This document shows, piece by piece, positions 18,786 through 26,367 of a stretch of DNA of 64,000 nt (positions are counted from its first letter, which is position 1; each line of letters starts with the position of its first letter). The stretch comes from Arenibacter troitsensis (lineage in GTDB: Bacteria; Bacteroidota; Bacteroidia; Flavobacteriales; Flavobacteriaceae), in the NCBI RefSeq assembly GCF_900177645.1, contig NZ_FXAO01000003.1, forward strand, positions 1-64,000. Direction: 5' to 3'. The position numbers were made by a program, and so were the translations under genes. Below the pieces are notes generated by a model. That model saw nothing but the letters and a program-made list of their open reading frames with translations, was not told the DNA's origin and searched no databases.

Positions 18786-19577
18786 ATGAAAAGAGCAATG
18801 TTAATATTAATAATTTTAGCCAGTTTAATTCCTGGTGCATTAGCTGTAGTACAATATATTGAAAATGAGAAAAAGGAAAAGGTAAATAAGGACAATGAGC
18901 AGGCATTAAATGTGAAAATTGATAATTTACAAATTGATAATTCTGAATTGAAAGAGAATTTAAGGCTATTGTCAAGTCAAAATACCGATTTAAAAAAAGA
19001 TTTAAAGTTGCTATCAGCCGATAACGCAAAACTTTCTCATCAATTAACAAATACAACACTGAAATTGAATGAAAGTGTTATTGGCAGTGGTGATTTAGAA
19101 GTTCACCTTACCACGAATGACAATAACGAATTTAAATTTAAATTCGTTAATAATAGTGACCTCCCCGTCTTTAATACTATCATTACAATTCAGAATTATA
19201 ATGAAATAATTAAATGTGAGGTTCTTAATGAAACACCAAATCATATACACATTAAAAAAAGTTGCTATGATGGGAACTTTAATACGTGGAATGGAATTGC
19301 TTTTAACCCGAAAAGTTCCTTCGTCGACGATGTGAACCTACATCCAATTACAAATGACTATATGAATTATAGTATTATAATTCAGTCTAGAAAGAAGTAT
19401 ATTGTCCATAATGTCGTCATTAAAAAAATTAAAGGACAAATTAGAATGTCCAACAGGATTTATGACTTAGTAAACGATACAGAAATGGTACTCATATCCG
19501 AAAATGACGACCTAGGTCTTAGTCCAAATTTCTGGAAGGAAAATTTCCATGAAAAATCGCTGTTCACTGTTGATTGA
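18786..19577 (+). CDS. unknown protein with N-terminal anchor and coiled coil
   Basis: 263 residues, not recognised. Residues 1-21 form a signal peptide or uncleaved anchor. Residues about 28-95 are a long coiled coil with regular Leu/Ile heptads, and the rest is a beta-rich domain with FVNNSDLPVFNTIITI, typical of small secreted beta-sandwich folds. It is divergent from the 199-residue gene, which also pairs one membrane segment with a coiled coil, so the two may interact; this is inferred. The stop is followed at 64 bases by a hairpin shared with the convergent gene. Confidence 0.6.
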   Translation: MKRAMLILIILASLIPGALAVVQYIENEKKEKVNKDNEQALNVKIDNLQIDNSELKENLRLLSSQNTDLKKDLKLLSADNAKLSHQLTNTTLKLNESVIGSGDLEVHLTTNDNNEFKFKFVNNSDLPVFNTIITIQNYNEIIKCEVLNETPNHIHIKKSCYDGNFNTWNGIAFNPKSSFVDDVNLHPITNDYMNYSIIIQSRKKYIVHNVVIKKIKGQIRMSNRIYDLVNDTEMVLISENDDLGLSPNFWKENFHEKSLFTVD

Positions 19578-19640
19578 TACATTCCATCAAGTTGGAAATT
19601 TTTTACTAACGTTTTCTACAATATAATTCAGAACTCAAAC

Positions 19641-19675
19641 GAAAAAAAAGCACAGAAGATTTTCTTCTGTGCTTC
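19641..19675 (-). terminator. rho-independent terminator between convergent genes
   Basis: An 11-bp stem AGCACAGAAGA / CTTCTGTGCT around TTTT. On the minus strand it is followed by eight Ts, so it terminates the tail-tube-like gene whose stop is at 19,686. On the plus strand the T run is weaker. Confidence 0.8.
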
Positions 19676-19685
19676 AATCTTATTT

Positions 19686-20255
19686 TTATACTGCCGTGTT
19701 GATGGCAACGGCTAACTCTCCTAGAGAGGATTCCCGAACTACTGCAATATCAGGGGTTGCTATCGCAACTGAATAGAAATTAGAATTTTGAGTACCAACA
19801 TAGGCACGTTCCAATCCTGATAATTTCAATCCATGGTCAATACCAAAAATTTCATATAGTCCTGTGGACCTATCAACTGTGATTGCAACAACCCTTGATT
19901 CTCCCAAATCTTCTAAGGTCTTCCTGTCTTTAGCCTTTTTGCTATACACCATGAATGCCAGGGAGTGGATATACCATGCGTCTCCGTTCTCCTTAACCTC
20001 TGTTGTAACATTGGGAACAACTGAATAGTCAGTACCCTCGAAGATGTGCTGTATTGCACCTTCCTTAAGCTCTATGGTTGAGAGACCTCCAATGTTGCCA
20101 TTGGTGTCGTCCAACTCTCTTGTGGCTAATGTAGCCGTCCTATCAAAGTCATTATAGTTTACAAGGATCAAGTCCTTATCTGCTCCTACTGCTGCATTGA
20201 TGGTGGTGCAATCCTTATCGATTCCCCCTGTAATAATTCCTGTACAATTTGACAT
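19686..20255 (-). CDS. phage tail-tube-like structural protein (tentative)
   Basis: 189 residues. The N-terminus MSNCTGIITGGIDKDC followed by a loop and LILVNYNDFD, and the C-terminal half with SRVVAITVDRSTGLYEIFG, IDHGLKLSG and FYSVAIATPD, follow the pattern I associate with Bacteroidota phage and prophage tail-tube proteins. No other tail, baseplate or capsid gene is visible. It is last in a short minus-strand operon after the 133-residue gene (14 bases apart) and before a strong terminator. If correct, the element may be a phage satellite or a domesticated remnant. Not verified by search. Confidence 0.45.
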   Translation of the reverse strand: MSNCTGIITGGIDKDCTTINAAVGADKDLILVNYNDFDRTATLATRELDDTNGNIGGLSTIELKEGAIQHIFEGTDYSVVPNVTTEVKENGDAWYIHSLAFMVYSKKAKDRKTLEDLGESRVVAITVDRSTGLYEIFGIDHGLKLSGLERAYVGTQNSNFYSVAIATPDIAVVRESSLGELAVAINTAV

Positions 20256-20269
20256 ACTAATTCTAAATA

Positions 20270-20671
20270 TTAATTAACTAACGTTTCTTTTACTTTTATG
20301 GCTCTAAATCCTCGTGCCGGAAAATTGATATCCACAGCAAAATGGGATTTAGGTTTTAATTGACCTGTTGAAACATCTTTGAGAACTTGTCTGTCACTAT
20401 ATGGGTTGACGAAGTTTGGGTCTGCTTGAATTTTTTCTTTCAATTGTTTTATTTCCTCTTTGGTCATGTCCTTGCTAACTCTCTCAATAAATTCCTCCTC
20501 ATGAGGAGTTAGGTTATAATGTATTTCTGCCTCTTTATCTGGCTCATTGTTCCTCCATTTATCTCTACTAGGCCTTTCCATTAACTTCATGCTTGCACTT
20601 AGGTTAAGAATCTTGGTAATCTTTTCAGCTATCTCGGTTCCGTTGATACCTCTATCATTGAATATGCTCAT
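20270..20671 (-). CDS. hypothetical protein, partner of the tail-tube-like gene
   Basis: 133 residues, not recognised. Mostly charged and helical in residues 1-95 (for example NLTPHEEEFIERVSKDMTK), then a beta-like end with HFAVDINFPARGFRAIKVK. No signal peptide or membrane span. It precedes the 189-residue gene by 14 bases on the same strand, so the two are almost surely cotranscribed. A structural or assembly role with that protein is possible but unsupported. Confidence 0.55.
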   Translation of the reverse strand: MSIFNDRGINGTEIAEKITKILNLSASMKLMERPSRDKWRNNEPDKEAEIHYNLTPHEEEFIERVSKDMTKEEIKQLKEKIQADPNFVNPYSDRQVLKDVSTGQLKPKSHFAVDINFPARGFRAIKVKETLVN

Positions 20672-20774
20672 TGCTTATCTTTTTTGATTGTAATTAATGG
20701 CTCTAACAATGATTTGGATTTAAATGGATATATAATATCATTTGAATCCTAATTCATCATAGAGCTTCTTATAT

Positions 20775-20817
20775 AAAAATGACCTCAACCAGTTTTGCCA
20801 AGACCGATTGAAGTCAT
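20775..20817 (-). terminator. imperfect terminator hairpin
   Basis: Arms AATGACCTCAACC and GATTGAAGTCATT pair at 11 of 13 positions around a 13-base loop. Read on the minus strand it is followed by TTTTTATA. It lies after the 59-residue gene and before the 133-residue gene, both on the minus strand. Confidence 0.55.
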
Positions 20818-20825
20818 TATATTCT

Positions 20826-20929
20826 ATTAACCTTTAGGGTATATAAACCTTTAGAACGTTTCAGTGGCTTAATGAAGTTATCATACCTAATAATGCACTT
20901 AACCTTAAACGTGTACCTTAAAGGTTAAT
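20826..20929. repeat. inverted repeat between two minus-strand genes
   Basis: ATTAACCTTTAGGGTA (20826-20841) and its near-inverse TACCTTAAAGGTTAAT (20914-20929) match at 15 of 16 positions and enclose about 70 bases with further CCTTTAGAACG / CCTTAAACG partial copies. No gene fits here. It could be a protein binding region or a cruciform; function unknown. Confidence 0.5.
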
Positions 20930-20936
20930 AGGAATC

Positions 20937-21116
20937 CTATTTTTTTCCGAACCTTACGACCACAAGTTTATGCTCGTCCACAATGGATTTCTTTACCTCT
21001 GTGCCACCATGGGCATTAGTAAAATATTTACCATCACGTTTGAATACAAAGGGCTTTATGTTATTTGTCTTTAATTCTGATGATTCAATCTTCTCTCTTA
21101 ACCGTTTTATGCTCAT
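20937..21116 (-). CDS. hypothetical 59-residue basic protein
   Basis: Reading the minus strand, an ATG at 21114-21116 overlaps the stop of the 97-residue gene as ATGA, and the frame runs 59 codons to a TAG. The product starts MSIKRLREKIESSEL and ends KLVVVRFGKK, with KPFVFKRDGKYFTN in between. It is basic, has no membrane span and no family I know. The four-base overlap, sensible amino-acid composition and following terminator make it a probable real gene. Confidence 0.6.
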   Translation of the reverse strand: MSIKRLREKIESSELKTNNIKPFVFKRDGKYFTNAHGGTEVKKSIVDEHKLVVVRFGKK

Positions 21117-21406
21117 ACTATTTCTTCTTTAATGCGTTGGACTAAGGCATCCGTTTCCTTATCATCAAGACCATTTAGGAGTGCTCTAATAGATTCTCTT
21201 TTGGTTAATATGTAAGGCAATAGATTAAGATGCAATTGCATTCTTTTCTCCCCTGATTTTCCCAAGGCCATATCTTCCTGATACATATCGGAGGTAAAAT
21301 ATTTCTCCAATGCGATACCAATTGATTTTCGAATTAGAACGTCTGCGGGTTTCTTAAGGTTTTTTCTCGGTCTTCCGACCTTTCGTTTCTCTGTGTTATC
21401 TTCCAT
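21113..21406 (-). CDS. AT-hook-like small protein, possibly TerS-like
   Basis: 97 residues. An AT-hook-like KVGRPRKN sits near the N-terminus (about residues 9-16), followed by helical sequence with GEKRMQLHLNLLPYILTKRES. That last element resembles the small phage-island proteins of Bacteroidota that have R-x-x-L-x-x-x-L-L-x-Y-[IV]-x-x-[KR] and are often placed near small terminase genes. It overlaps the following 59-residue gene by four bases. DNA binding is likely from the AT hook; a packaging role is a guess. Confidence 0.5.
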   Translation of the reverse strand: MEDNTEKRKVGRPRKNLKKPADVLIRKSIGIALEKYFTSDMYQEDMALGKSGEKRMQLHLNLLPYILTKRESIRALLNGLDDKETDALVQRIKEEIV

Positions 21407-21848
21407 GATTTCTGAAGTATTTTATTATACTACTTTATGCGAATGATTTTATCAATGCTAGTAGGGTAGGGGCATAAGAAAATAATATCGTATATAGTTG
21501 TTTATCAGGACTCTAGTTAGACCCAATTAAACTATATGTATAAATATTTATTATACTGATTTGGTTACGTATTGGAAAAACTTATGGTAGAAAAGTTTCT
21601 GGGACAAAAAAAAAGAGAAAGCTCACTCTTTTTAATATTTACCTTCTCCAATATATTTTTATTACTCCGTGGTACTCAACAACCTAAAGTCTAAAAACGT
21701 TTTCCAAACCCTAAATTTTAAAATTGGTTTGACAGCCAAATCTTGGAAATTAATTAGATTTAATTCCCCTATGGGATTAATATGATAACCAACCCCCCGC
21801 TGCTGTCGGTGTAGGTCGTTTAAGGGGGTAGTTACCATTGTATGTTAT
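21407..21848. other. noncoding interval with a terminator at 21606-21633
   Basis: No supported gene. On the minus strand AAAAAGAG (21626-21633) and CTCTTTTT (21610-21617) form a stem followed by more Ts, which would end the operon of the 244-residue gene. A further imperfect hairpin uses the C-rich and G-rich tracts at about 21,792-21,836. The rest presumably holds the promoter of the 97-residue gene. Confidence 0.5.
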
Positions 21849-22583
21849 CTATTGTAATCCTGCAATTCTGTAGTAGTTTATATCTCCTGTATTGATGTCT
21901 ATGAAGTTTTCAGGATTGACACCTAATCTTGAATTGGATATAAGACCTATTTTCATTGCGTGCTTTATGATTTCACTTATCTTTTCTGTGAACTCCTTTA
22001 TTTCCTTCTGCTTATTATTTTTGCAATAGGTGGTATATAGTTCTTTCAATCGGGTATCCAATTTGCTGTTATAAATGAATTCATCATTTAGAACGAAATG
22101 TTCTAGGTCGATTTCAGCATTTAATTTCTCTACTCCTATATTGATGGATACAGCATAGTGGATTACCTCCTTGGTTTTGTCTCTGTCTGTTTGGGTACAG
22201 AACATTTCCAGAGCCTTTAATTTTATAATACTTGGATGGTCTGATGTTAATTTGGATACTTCTTTTCCGAACTTTATGAAAAGTAATTCATTTTGGAGTT
22301 CTACGTTTTCAATATCCTCTTGTTTGGAATATTTTCTAATGAATCCCATTGCGTTGTCGGGGTTGGATAAGTCAATACCTAGGTTATCCTTAGATAAGCT
22401 CTGTATTATGCTAATTTTTTCCAATATAACCTTGGTTGATTTTTCCAACTCATTTCTTAATGGTTCATTGACCATCAAGGGTATTCTCTTTTTTAATGTT
22501 GATTCCATTTTTTTCTTTTTAATATTATTTGATTTTTCCTTTATAGATATATTCTTGCTCTCGAGGGGCATCCCTTTTGGCAA
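21849..22583 (-). CDS. hypothetical helical protein of the element
   Basis: 244 residues, not recognised. The N-terminal 35 residues are very Lys-rich; the rest is predicted mostly helical with no membrane span (for example LRNELEKSTKVILEKISI and LKALEMFCTQTDRDKTKEV). It is last in a three-gene overlapping operon and its start lies 59 bases inside the preceding gene. Such overlaps with a winged-helix-like protein suggest a joint role in replication, partition or regulation of the element, but nothing in the sequence proves this. Confidence 0.55.
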   Translation of the reverse strand: MPKGMPLESKNISIKEKSNNIKKKKMESTLKKRIPLMVNEPLRNELEKSTKVILEKISIIQSLSKDNLGIDLSNPDNAMGFIRKYSKQEDIENVELQNELLFIKFGKEVSKLTSDHPSIIKLKALEMFCTQTDRDKTKEVIHYAVSINIGVEKLNAEIDLEHFVLNDEFIYNSKLDTRLKELYTTYCKNNKQKEIKEFTEKISEIIKHAMKIGLISNSRLGVNPENFIDINTGDINYYRIAGLQ

Positions 22584-23148
22584 TGTTTTCTTGTGATTTA
22601 ATAAGTCTTTTTATTGTTTTACCATCATTCCGTAATAAGATAGGACTTCCCCATCTGTTCTCTTCCTTGTCTAAATGAAATTGGTTAACCTGATAATAGG
22701 TATCATCTTGGAGTAAATCCCTATTTTTCATCGTGAGCAATTCACCTTCTTTGGGAGTAGGTTCTTGCTTATTAACCTTTTTCGCAAATTTTGGTGAGAA
22801 TTCCGATGGTTCTATTTTATTGGACTTAATGAATTCAAGTTTTAACAGTTTCGTCCAATTGAATCTGTATTGCAGAACAAATGACTTTCCAGTTCTGACC
22901 TTGTTAAGAGTAAAATATTTTTCCTGCTCCAATATTTTTCGATTCTTGAGCATTGTACTCTCAGATTGTCGAGCAACTGTAATTAAATCAGAATTTAGCA
23001 TATTATTATATTCCAATTTGCAATTGTCTTGATGAAACTCAAGAGTGCTCATTAGAATATTTTGTTGCCCTTCATTTAAGTTGCTTCTGCGAATGGCTCG
23101 ATAGTTTATGTCAAAATCTTGTTTAGGTCGTCTTTTGTGCTTTATCAT
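22525..23148 (-). CDS. winged-helix-like DNA-binding protein (possible replication or regulatory protein)
   Basis: 207 residues. Residues about 20-110 look like a winged-helix unit: NEGQQNILMSTLEFHQDN, a recognition-like helix SDLITVARQSESTMLKNRKILEQ and a wing FTLNKVRTGKSFVLQYRF. This resembles helix-turn-helix parts of plasmid and phage replication proteins, but no initiator motif is seen. The C-terminal third is basic. It overlaps the preceding gene by 26 bases and the following one by 59 bases. Function is inferred only. Confidence 0.5.
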   Translation of the reverse strand: MIKHKRRPKQDFDINYRAIRRSNLNEGQQNILMSTLEFHQDNCKLEYNNMLNSDLITVARQSESTMLKNRKILEQEKYFTLNKVRTGKSFVLQYRFNWTKLLKLEFIKSNKIEPSEFSPKFAKKVNKQEPTPKEGELLTMKNRDLLQDDTYYQVNQFHLDKEENRWGSPILLRNDGKTIKRLIKSQENIAKRDAPREQEYIYKGKIK

Positions 23149-23335
23149 TTCTTTGTGAATTGTTAGTACCTGAGGAGGTATCTAGGTTAATTAATTTTTT
23201 TTCGACTATCCCAAGTCTTAACATATGCTTGAATGCTTTTGATGGCACTCCATTCCCTATTGATTCCCTACAATCTTGCATATTTTCATATTGCTTTCCA
23301 TTGTAGAGATAATAATGTCTCTGTGTAATATTCAT
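23123..23335 (-). CDS. hypothetical 70-residue protein
   Basis: 70 residues, first gene of the three-gene overlapping operon. It contains YLYNGKQYENMQDCRESIG and a helical stretch VPSKAFKHMLRLGIVEKKLI that resembles a small helix-turn-helix. No family recognised. It overlaps the winged-helix-like gene by 26 bases. A small regulator is possible. Confidence 0.5.
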   Translation of the reverse strand: MNITQRHYYLYNGKQYENMQDCRESIGNGVPSKAFKHMLRLGIVEKKLINLDTSSGTNNSQRNDKAQKTT

Positions 23336-23498
23336 AGATGAATTGTTTTATGCCCTTCTGGGCGATTAGTAAATTATTTGTTCTTCCCAATGGTGTATTC
23401 ATTAAGTGATAGTGCTAAGTAGGGTTTAAAAAGAAGCGTTCTACGGCATTCGTTTTAAAACAATGGTAAATAACATTGCTTGCCAGATTAGATTATAA

Positions 23499-23542
23499 AA
23501 CTGCCTCCCGAAAAAGGAATGTCAAACCAAAAGGAGGCAGTT
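23499..23542 (-). terminator. hairpin after the 79-residue gene
   Basis: A perfect 10-bp stem AACTGCCTCC / GGAGGCAGTT with a 24-base loop, followed on the minus strand by TTTATAAT. It lies 65 bases after the 79-residue gene. The weak T run and large loop leave termination uncertain; it could be a regulatory structure. Confidence 0.4.
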
Positions 23543-23606
23543 AATAAATAATCAAATAAGAAATTTAAAGATGGAAGCACATTACAACCCGAAGGTTATG
23601 ATATCT

Positions 23607-23846
23607 TTAATCTAGTATTACGGCCATTTTTGTTTTCTTGACCTTGATAAAATTGTCGTACACAGTTTTTAGAACAATTGTAGTCTGCTTTACAGCAGTT
23701 TGATTTGCTCTACTAGGATCAACAATTTTAAAGTAGTCATTGACGAAAACATTAAATGTTGGTACAACTTTTCTGTTTTTTATGTAGACATCCATTAAGG
23801 CATTACCTCGTTGAAAAGTTCTATTTCTATTTATCAATTCTGTCAT
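23607..23846 (-). CDS. hypothetical 79-residue protein
   Basis: 79 residues, basic, starting MTELINRNRTFQRGNALMD and ending KVKKTKMAVILD. No family recognised; no membrane span. It stands alone between a hairpin on its 3' side and the 0.9-kb noncoding repeat block on its 5' side. A regulator or replication accessory is conceivable but unsupported. Confidence 0.5.
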   Translation of the reverse strand: MTELINRNRTFQRGNALMDVYIKNRKVVPTFNVFVNDYFKIVDPSRANQTAVKQTTIVLKTVYDNFIKVKKTKMAVILD

Positions 23847-24119
23847 AGCAATATTTTTTAAAAATTAGTTAAAAGGCGTAGTTTCCTCTAATACATTGAG
23901 TTACGGTTTAAAAAATGCAAATTTCAATGTTTAATAGGGGTAGGCTTCTTTAGAAAATAATTGGAAATATTTTGAGTTTTAAAATATCCTAAGTTTAATG
24001 GGTTATACATTTTAGAATAATCAAGGTTATTTGGAAGGGCTTTTGAGGAGGATATTCCTAGAGAAATTCAATTTTACAAAACGGATATAACCCTAAGTAT
24101 CATTGGGTATCACAATGAG

Positions 24120-24204
24120 CACACCCAAAGATTCAAGGGTGTGAAATAATTATAATAGGTATATTCATCCCTCGTATTCATTGGGGTCGATCGATTTCAC
24201 ACCC
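24120..24204. repeat. three-arm inverted repeat (CACACCC / GGGTGTG / CACACCC)
   Basis: CACACCC at 24120-24126 can pair with GGGTGTG at 24137-24143 to make a hairpin with a 10-base loop. The same GGGTGTGAAAT (24137-24147) can instead pair with ATTTCACACCC at 24194-24204 (11 bp, perfect). The two pairings are exclusive. Confidence 0.6.
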
Positions 24205-24315
24205 AAATTTTTATTGTATATTATATATACTATATAAATAATAATTATAAATAGTGATAGGTATAAATAGAGATATAAAAACAAAATTTAATAACAATAA
24301 TTAAAAAGAGAATTA

Positions 24316-24480
24316 CATTCAAAATGTCAAAAACATTTTAAAAAACCATCTTAAATCTATCCCTTCATAAAGTCCATTTAAAATTCATACTTATTTCATA
24401 TCATTTTAAAAACAGTTCTACATTCATAAAGTCAAATACATTTCTAAAACCTATCTAACATTCATAAAGTCAAAAACAAT
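24316..24480. repeat. iteron-like direct repeats
   Basis: Four degenerate copies of CATTCATAAAGTCAAAnACA start at 24316, 24362, 24421 and 24459; copies 3 and 4 agree over the first 16 bases. Copies 1 and 3 continue into T/A-rich sequence ending AAAACC and TCT or ATCT. A possible weaker copy lies near 24,661 (TCTCATGAAGACAAAATG). Spacing is 46, 59 and 38 bases, too irregular for CRISPR. Initiator binding sites are one explanation. Confidence 0.5.
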
Positions 24481-24498
24481 AAAAAAAATACAAACGAA

Positions 24499-24752
24499 TC
24501 GTTCCAAGACGCTCGATTTTAATTACTGTATGTTTTGTTATGTTTTTGGAAAGAGTTTGTGAGAGCGTCTAATTTGATGCTCTATGGATTTAATACGATG
24601 GTAATGAAGATGTATTTGGGAAGTCAATTTTTTAAAACCCAATTTTTAAAACCATTTAATTCTCATGAAGACAAAATGAGCCTCTCCAAGAGGCACATAA
24701 TGATTTGTATGTAAGTGGATATGTTTTTGAAAAGAATGAATGAGAGCTTCTC
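24499..24752. repeat. pair of imperfect structured direct repeats beside the integrase gene
   Basis: Copy A (24499-24569) and copy B (24678-24750) share in order TCCAAGA, a TGTATGT-like block, TATGTTTTTG, AAAGA and TGAGAGCnTCT. Copy A has an 8-bp inverted repeat AGACGCTC / GAGCGTCT at its ends; copy B has GCCTCT / AGAGGC as a tight hairpin with a three-base loop. Copy B directly follows the integrase stop. Confidence 0.5.
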
Positions 24753-26294
24753 TCAATTATCTAATTCATTCATATAGTCATCTAATTTATCATCATAATT
24801 TTCATCCCCATAGGTATCTGCCATTATTTCGATAACCTCATCTTCAATGGGGTGTCTTAATGGAAGTTTTTCATTTAAATATCTTTCGCTTTCAGGTTTT
24901 CTAGCTTCCCATCCAAGTTTTACGCTATTGGGTTTAAAAAGGTCATATCCCCATCTTCCAAAGACATTGATTATAACACTGTCTTTATCGATCTCTACGT
25001 ACTTAACAATGTCTTTAATTTCATTTTTGAACAATTCTAAGTCGTCACTAAAATGTTTTATTTCGGAGTTCAAATCATTGCCTAACAAATTTATATCCTC
25101 ATTAAGTTGAATATTATCCACATTTATTTTTAATAGGTTTTGCTTGATGACTTGCAATTGGTATTTATAATCGTCATCTGATAAATCTCCATCACCCCAA
25201 GCATCTTGAAATTTCCATTTCCTTGCATTTAGTTTTTCTTCCTCACGGTTGTTTAAATTAATTTGGGCTTGATGGGATGACATTTTAAGTCCTATGTCCT
25301 TTCTATACTTTGCATCCCTACTTTTTTTAGCGTGCCTTTCGACAACTTTCTTAACCATTCTAAATAACCACGGTCTATTAACTGAATTTTTACAACTTAG
25401 GTCTTTGCAAACAAAAGAATCCATCCTTCCAGAAGGCACTACTTTTTGATACATTGGTTCTCCGCAATGACATTTTATCCTACCCTCTACAATATTGGTA
25501 TTGACCTTGGTTCTACTTCCAAATTTATTTCTACTATCCATTGAATCGTTGGCTTTTTGCCATATTTCCATTGATACAATTGGTTCAACGGGTAGGATTA
25601 AATCATTATATTTTCTCTCCCCTTTATGAAAAGTATTCCTTATAATTCCTCCCAATGTACTCATGTGCATCCTCCTATTAAATTCTGATTCAATTATAGC
25701 AGAAATACCCCTCATTCCTAATCCATCAGCAGAGAGTTCAAAAATTCTTCTAATAATCGGTGCTTCATCTTCATCTATCATAGGTGTTCCATCATCAGCC
25801 TTTTTATAACCAATTATTTTAGAACCAAATGCTTGATTTTTTCTTGCCCTAGACATTTTTCCGGACTTGACTCTTGCTGACAGTAGGCGAGATTCACCTG
25901 CAGCCATTGCGCCCATTACAGAAATCATTATATCAGAAGTGGCTGAACGTTTACCATCTTTGTCAAGAGTGGAAATACTTAAATCGTCAAAATGGATGCA
26001 GATACCTTTTTCATTATATCTTTCGACTATATTTTGGATATCATTGTTTTTTCTACCAAGTCTGGAAATTTCCAATACAAGGATATGCTTTATGTCTTCA
26101 TTAAGTTCAAGGTATCTCTCTAATTTTGAAAATCCCTCTCGGTCATCTGCGTTAGTTTTCGAACCACTTACTTTGTCCTCAAAAATCTTAACAAGTTGTA
26201 AATTCTTTCTAGTAGCAAATTTTTCTATATCTTCATATTGCCTTTCCAATGATTGGTCTTCTGTACTTACTCGTAGGTATGCTACTGTTTTCAT
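24753..26294 (-). CDS. large serine recombinase (integrase of the element)
   Basis: 513 residues. The catalytic domain starts MKTVAYLRVSTEDQSLERQ with nucleophile Ser10, and has EISRLGRKNNDI and MGAMAAGESRLLSARVKSG. Next is the recombinase domain (FELSADGLGMRGISAIIE, residues about 150-260), a zinc ribbon with IKCHCGEPMY and FVCKDLSCK, and a coiled-coil region to the C-terminus. This is the full large-serine-integrase layout. The open frame continues 37 codons upstream across attR into yifB, so the ATG at 26,292-26,294 is the true start. It lies 64 bases from the attR core and reads inward. It most likely catalysed insertion into yifB. Confidence 0.92.
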   Translation of the reverse strand: MKTVAYLRVSTEDQSLERQYEDIEKFATRKNLQLVKIFEDKVSGSKTNADDREGFSKLERYLELNEDIKHILVLEISRLGRKNNDIQNIVERYNEKGICIHFDDLSISTLDKDGKRSATSDIMISVMGAMAAGESRLLSARVKSGKMSRARKNQAFGSKIIGYKKADDGTPMIDEDEAPIIRRIFELSADGLGMRGISAIIESEFNRRMHMSTLGGIIRNTFHKGERKYNDLILPVEPIVSMEIWQKANDSMDSRNKFGSRTKVNTNIVEGRIKCHCGEPMYQKVVPSGRMDSFVCKDLSCKNSVNRPWLFRMVKKVVERHAKKSRDAKYRKDIGLKMSSHQAQINLNNREEEKLNARKWKFQDAWGDGDLSDDDYKYQLQVIKQNLLKINVDNIQLNEDINLLGNDLNSEIKHFSDDLELFKNEIKDIVKYVEIDKDSVIINVFGRWGYDLFKPNSVKLGWEARKPESERYLNEKLPLRHPIEDEVIEIMADTYGDENYDDKLDDYMNELDN

Positions 26295-26333
26295 ATATCG
26301 GTTTTGTTGAGGTAAATATAGAACCTTATATAT

Positions 26334-26367
26334 GAACCATATGTGAAATAGTATAACAAAAGTAGCA
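26334..26367 (+). other. attR: right junction of the integrative element in yifB
   Basis: The core AA is best placed at 26359-26360, inside a run of four As. ATATGTGAA at 26339-26347 is the inverse of TTCACATAT at attL and lies at the same distance (11 bases) from the core. yifB coding resumes with AAA GTA GCA. Because of the A run the crossover could shift by a base, but AA gives perfect symmetry. Confidence 0.85.

Larger units (their letters stand above)
23847..24752. other. 906-base noncoding, AT-rich, repeat-bearing region
   Basis: No plausible gene in either strand. It holds a three-arm inverted repeat (24,120-24,204), iteron-like direct repeats (24,316-24,480) and a pair of structured direct repeats (24,499-24,752), given separately. 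Such blocks next to integrase and replication-like genes are where origins or excision control sites sit, but no function is shown. Confidence 0.6.
13993..26358. mobile_element. 12.37-kb serine-integrase element inserted in yifB (comM)
   Basis: The limits are set by the split yifB reading frame and the AA cores at 13991-13992 and 26359-26360. Contents from left: unknown 92-residue protein, small resolvase, ABC-3C-like operon, two membrane/coiled-coil proteins, phage tail-tube-like protein and partner, TerS-like and 59-residue proteins, a three-gene overlapping operon with a winged-helix-like protein, an 80-residue protein, a 0.9-kb noncoding repeat block, and the large serine integrase. No conjugation genes, capsid, portal or large terminase were seen, so it is not self-transmissible on this evidence; a phage satellite or degraded prophage is possible. 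It looks more AT-rich than its flanks. Confidence 0.88.

Noticed and set aside
24316-24480. CRISPR array
   Set aside because: Repeats are degenerate, spacing is uneven (38, 59 and 46 bases) and there are no cas genes.
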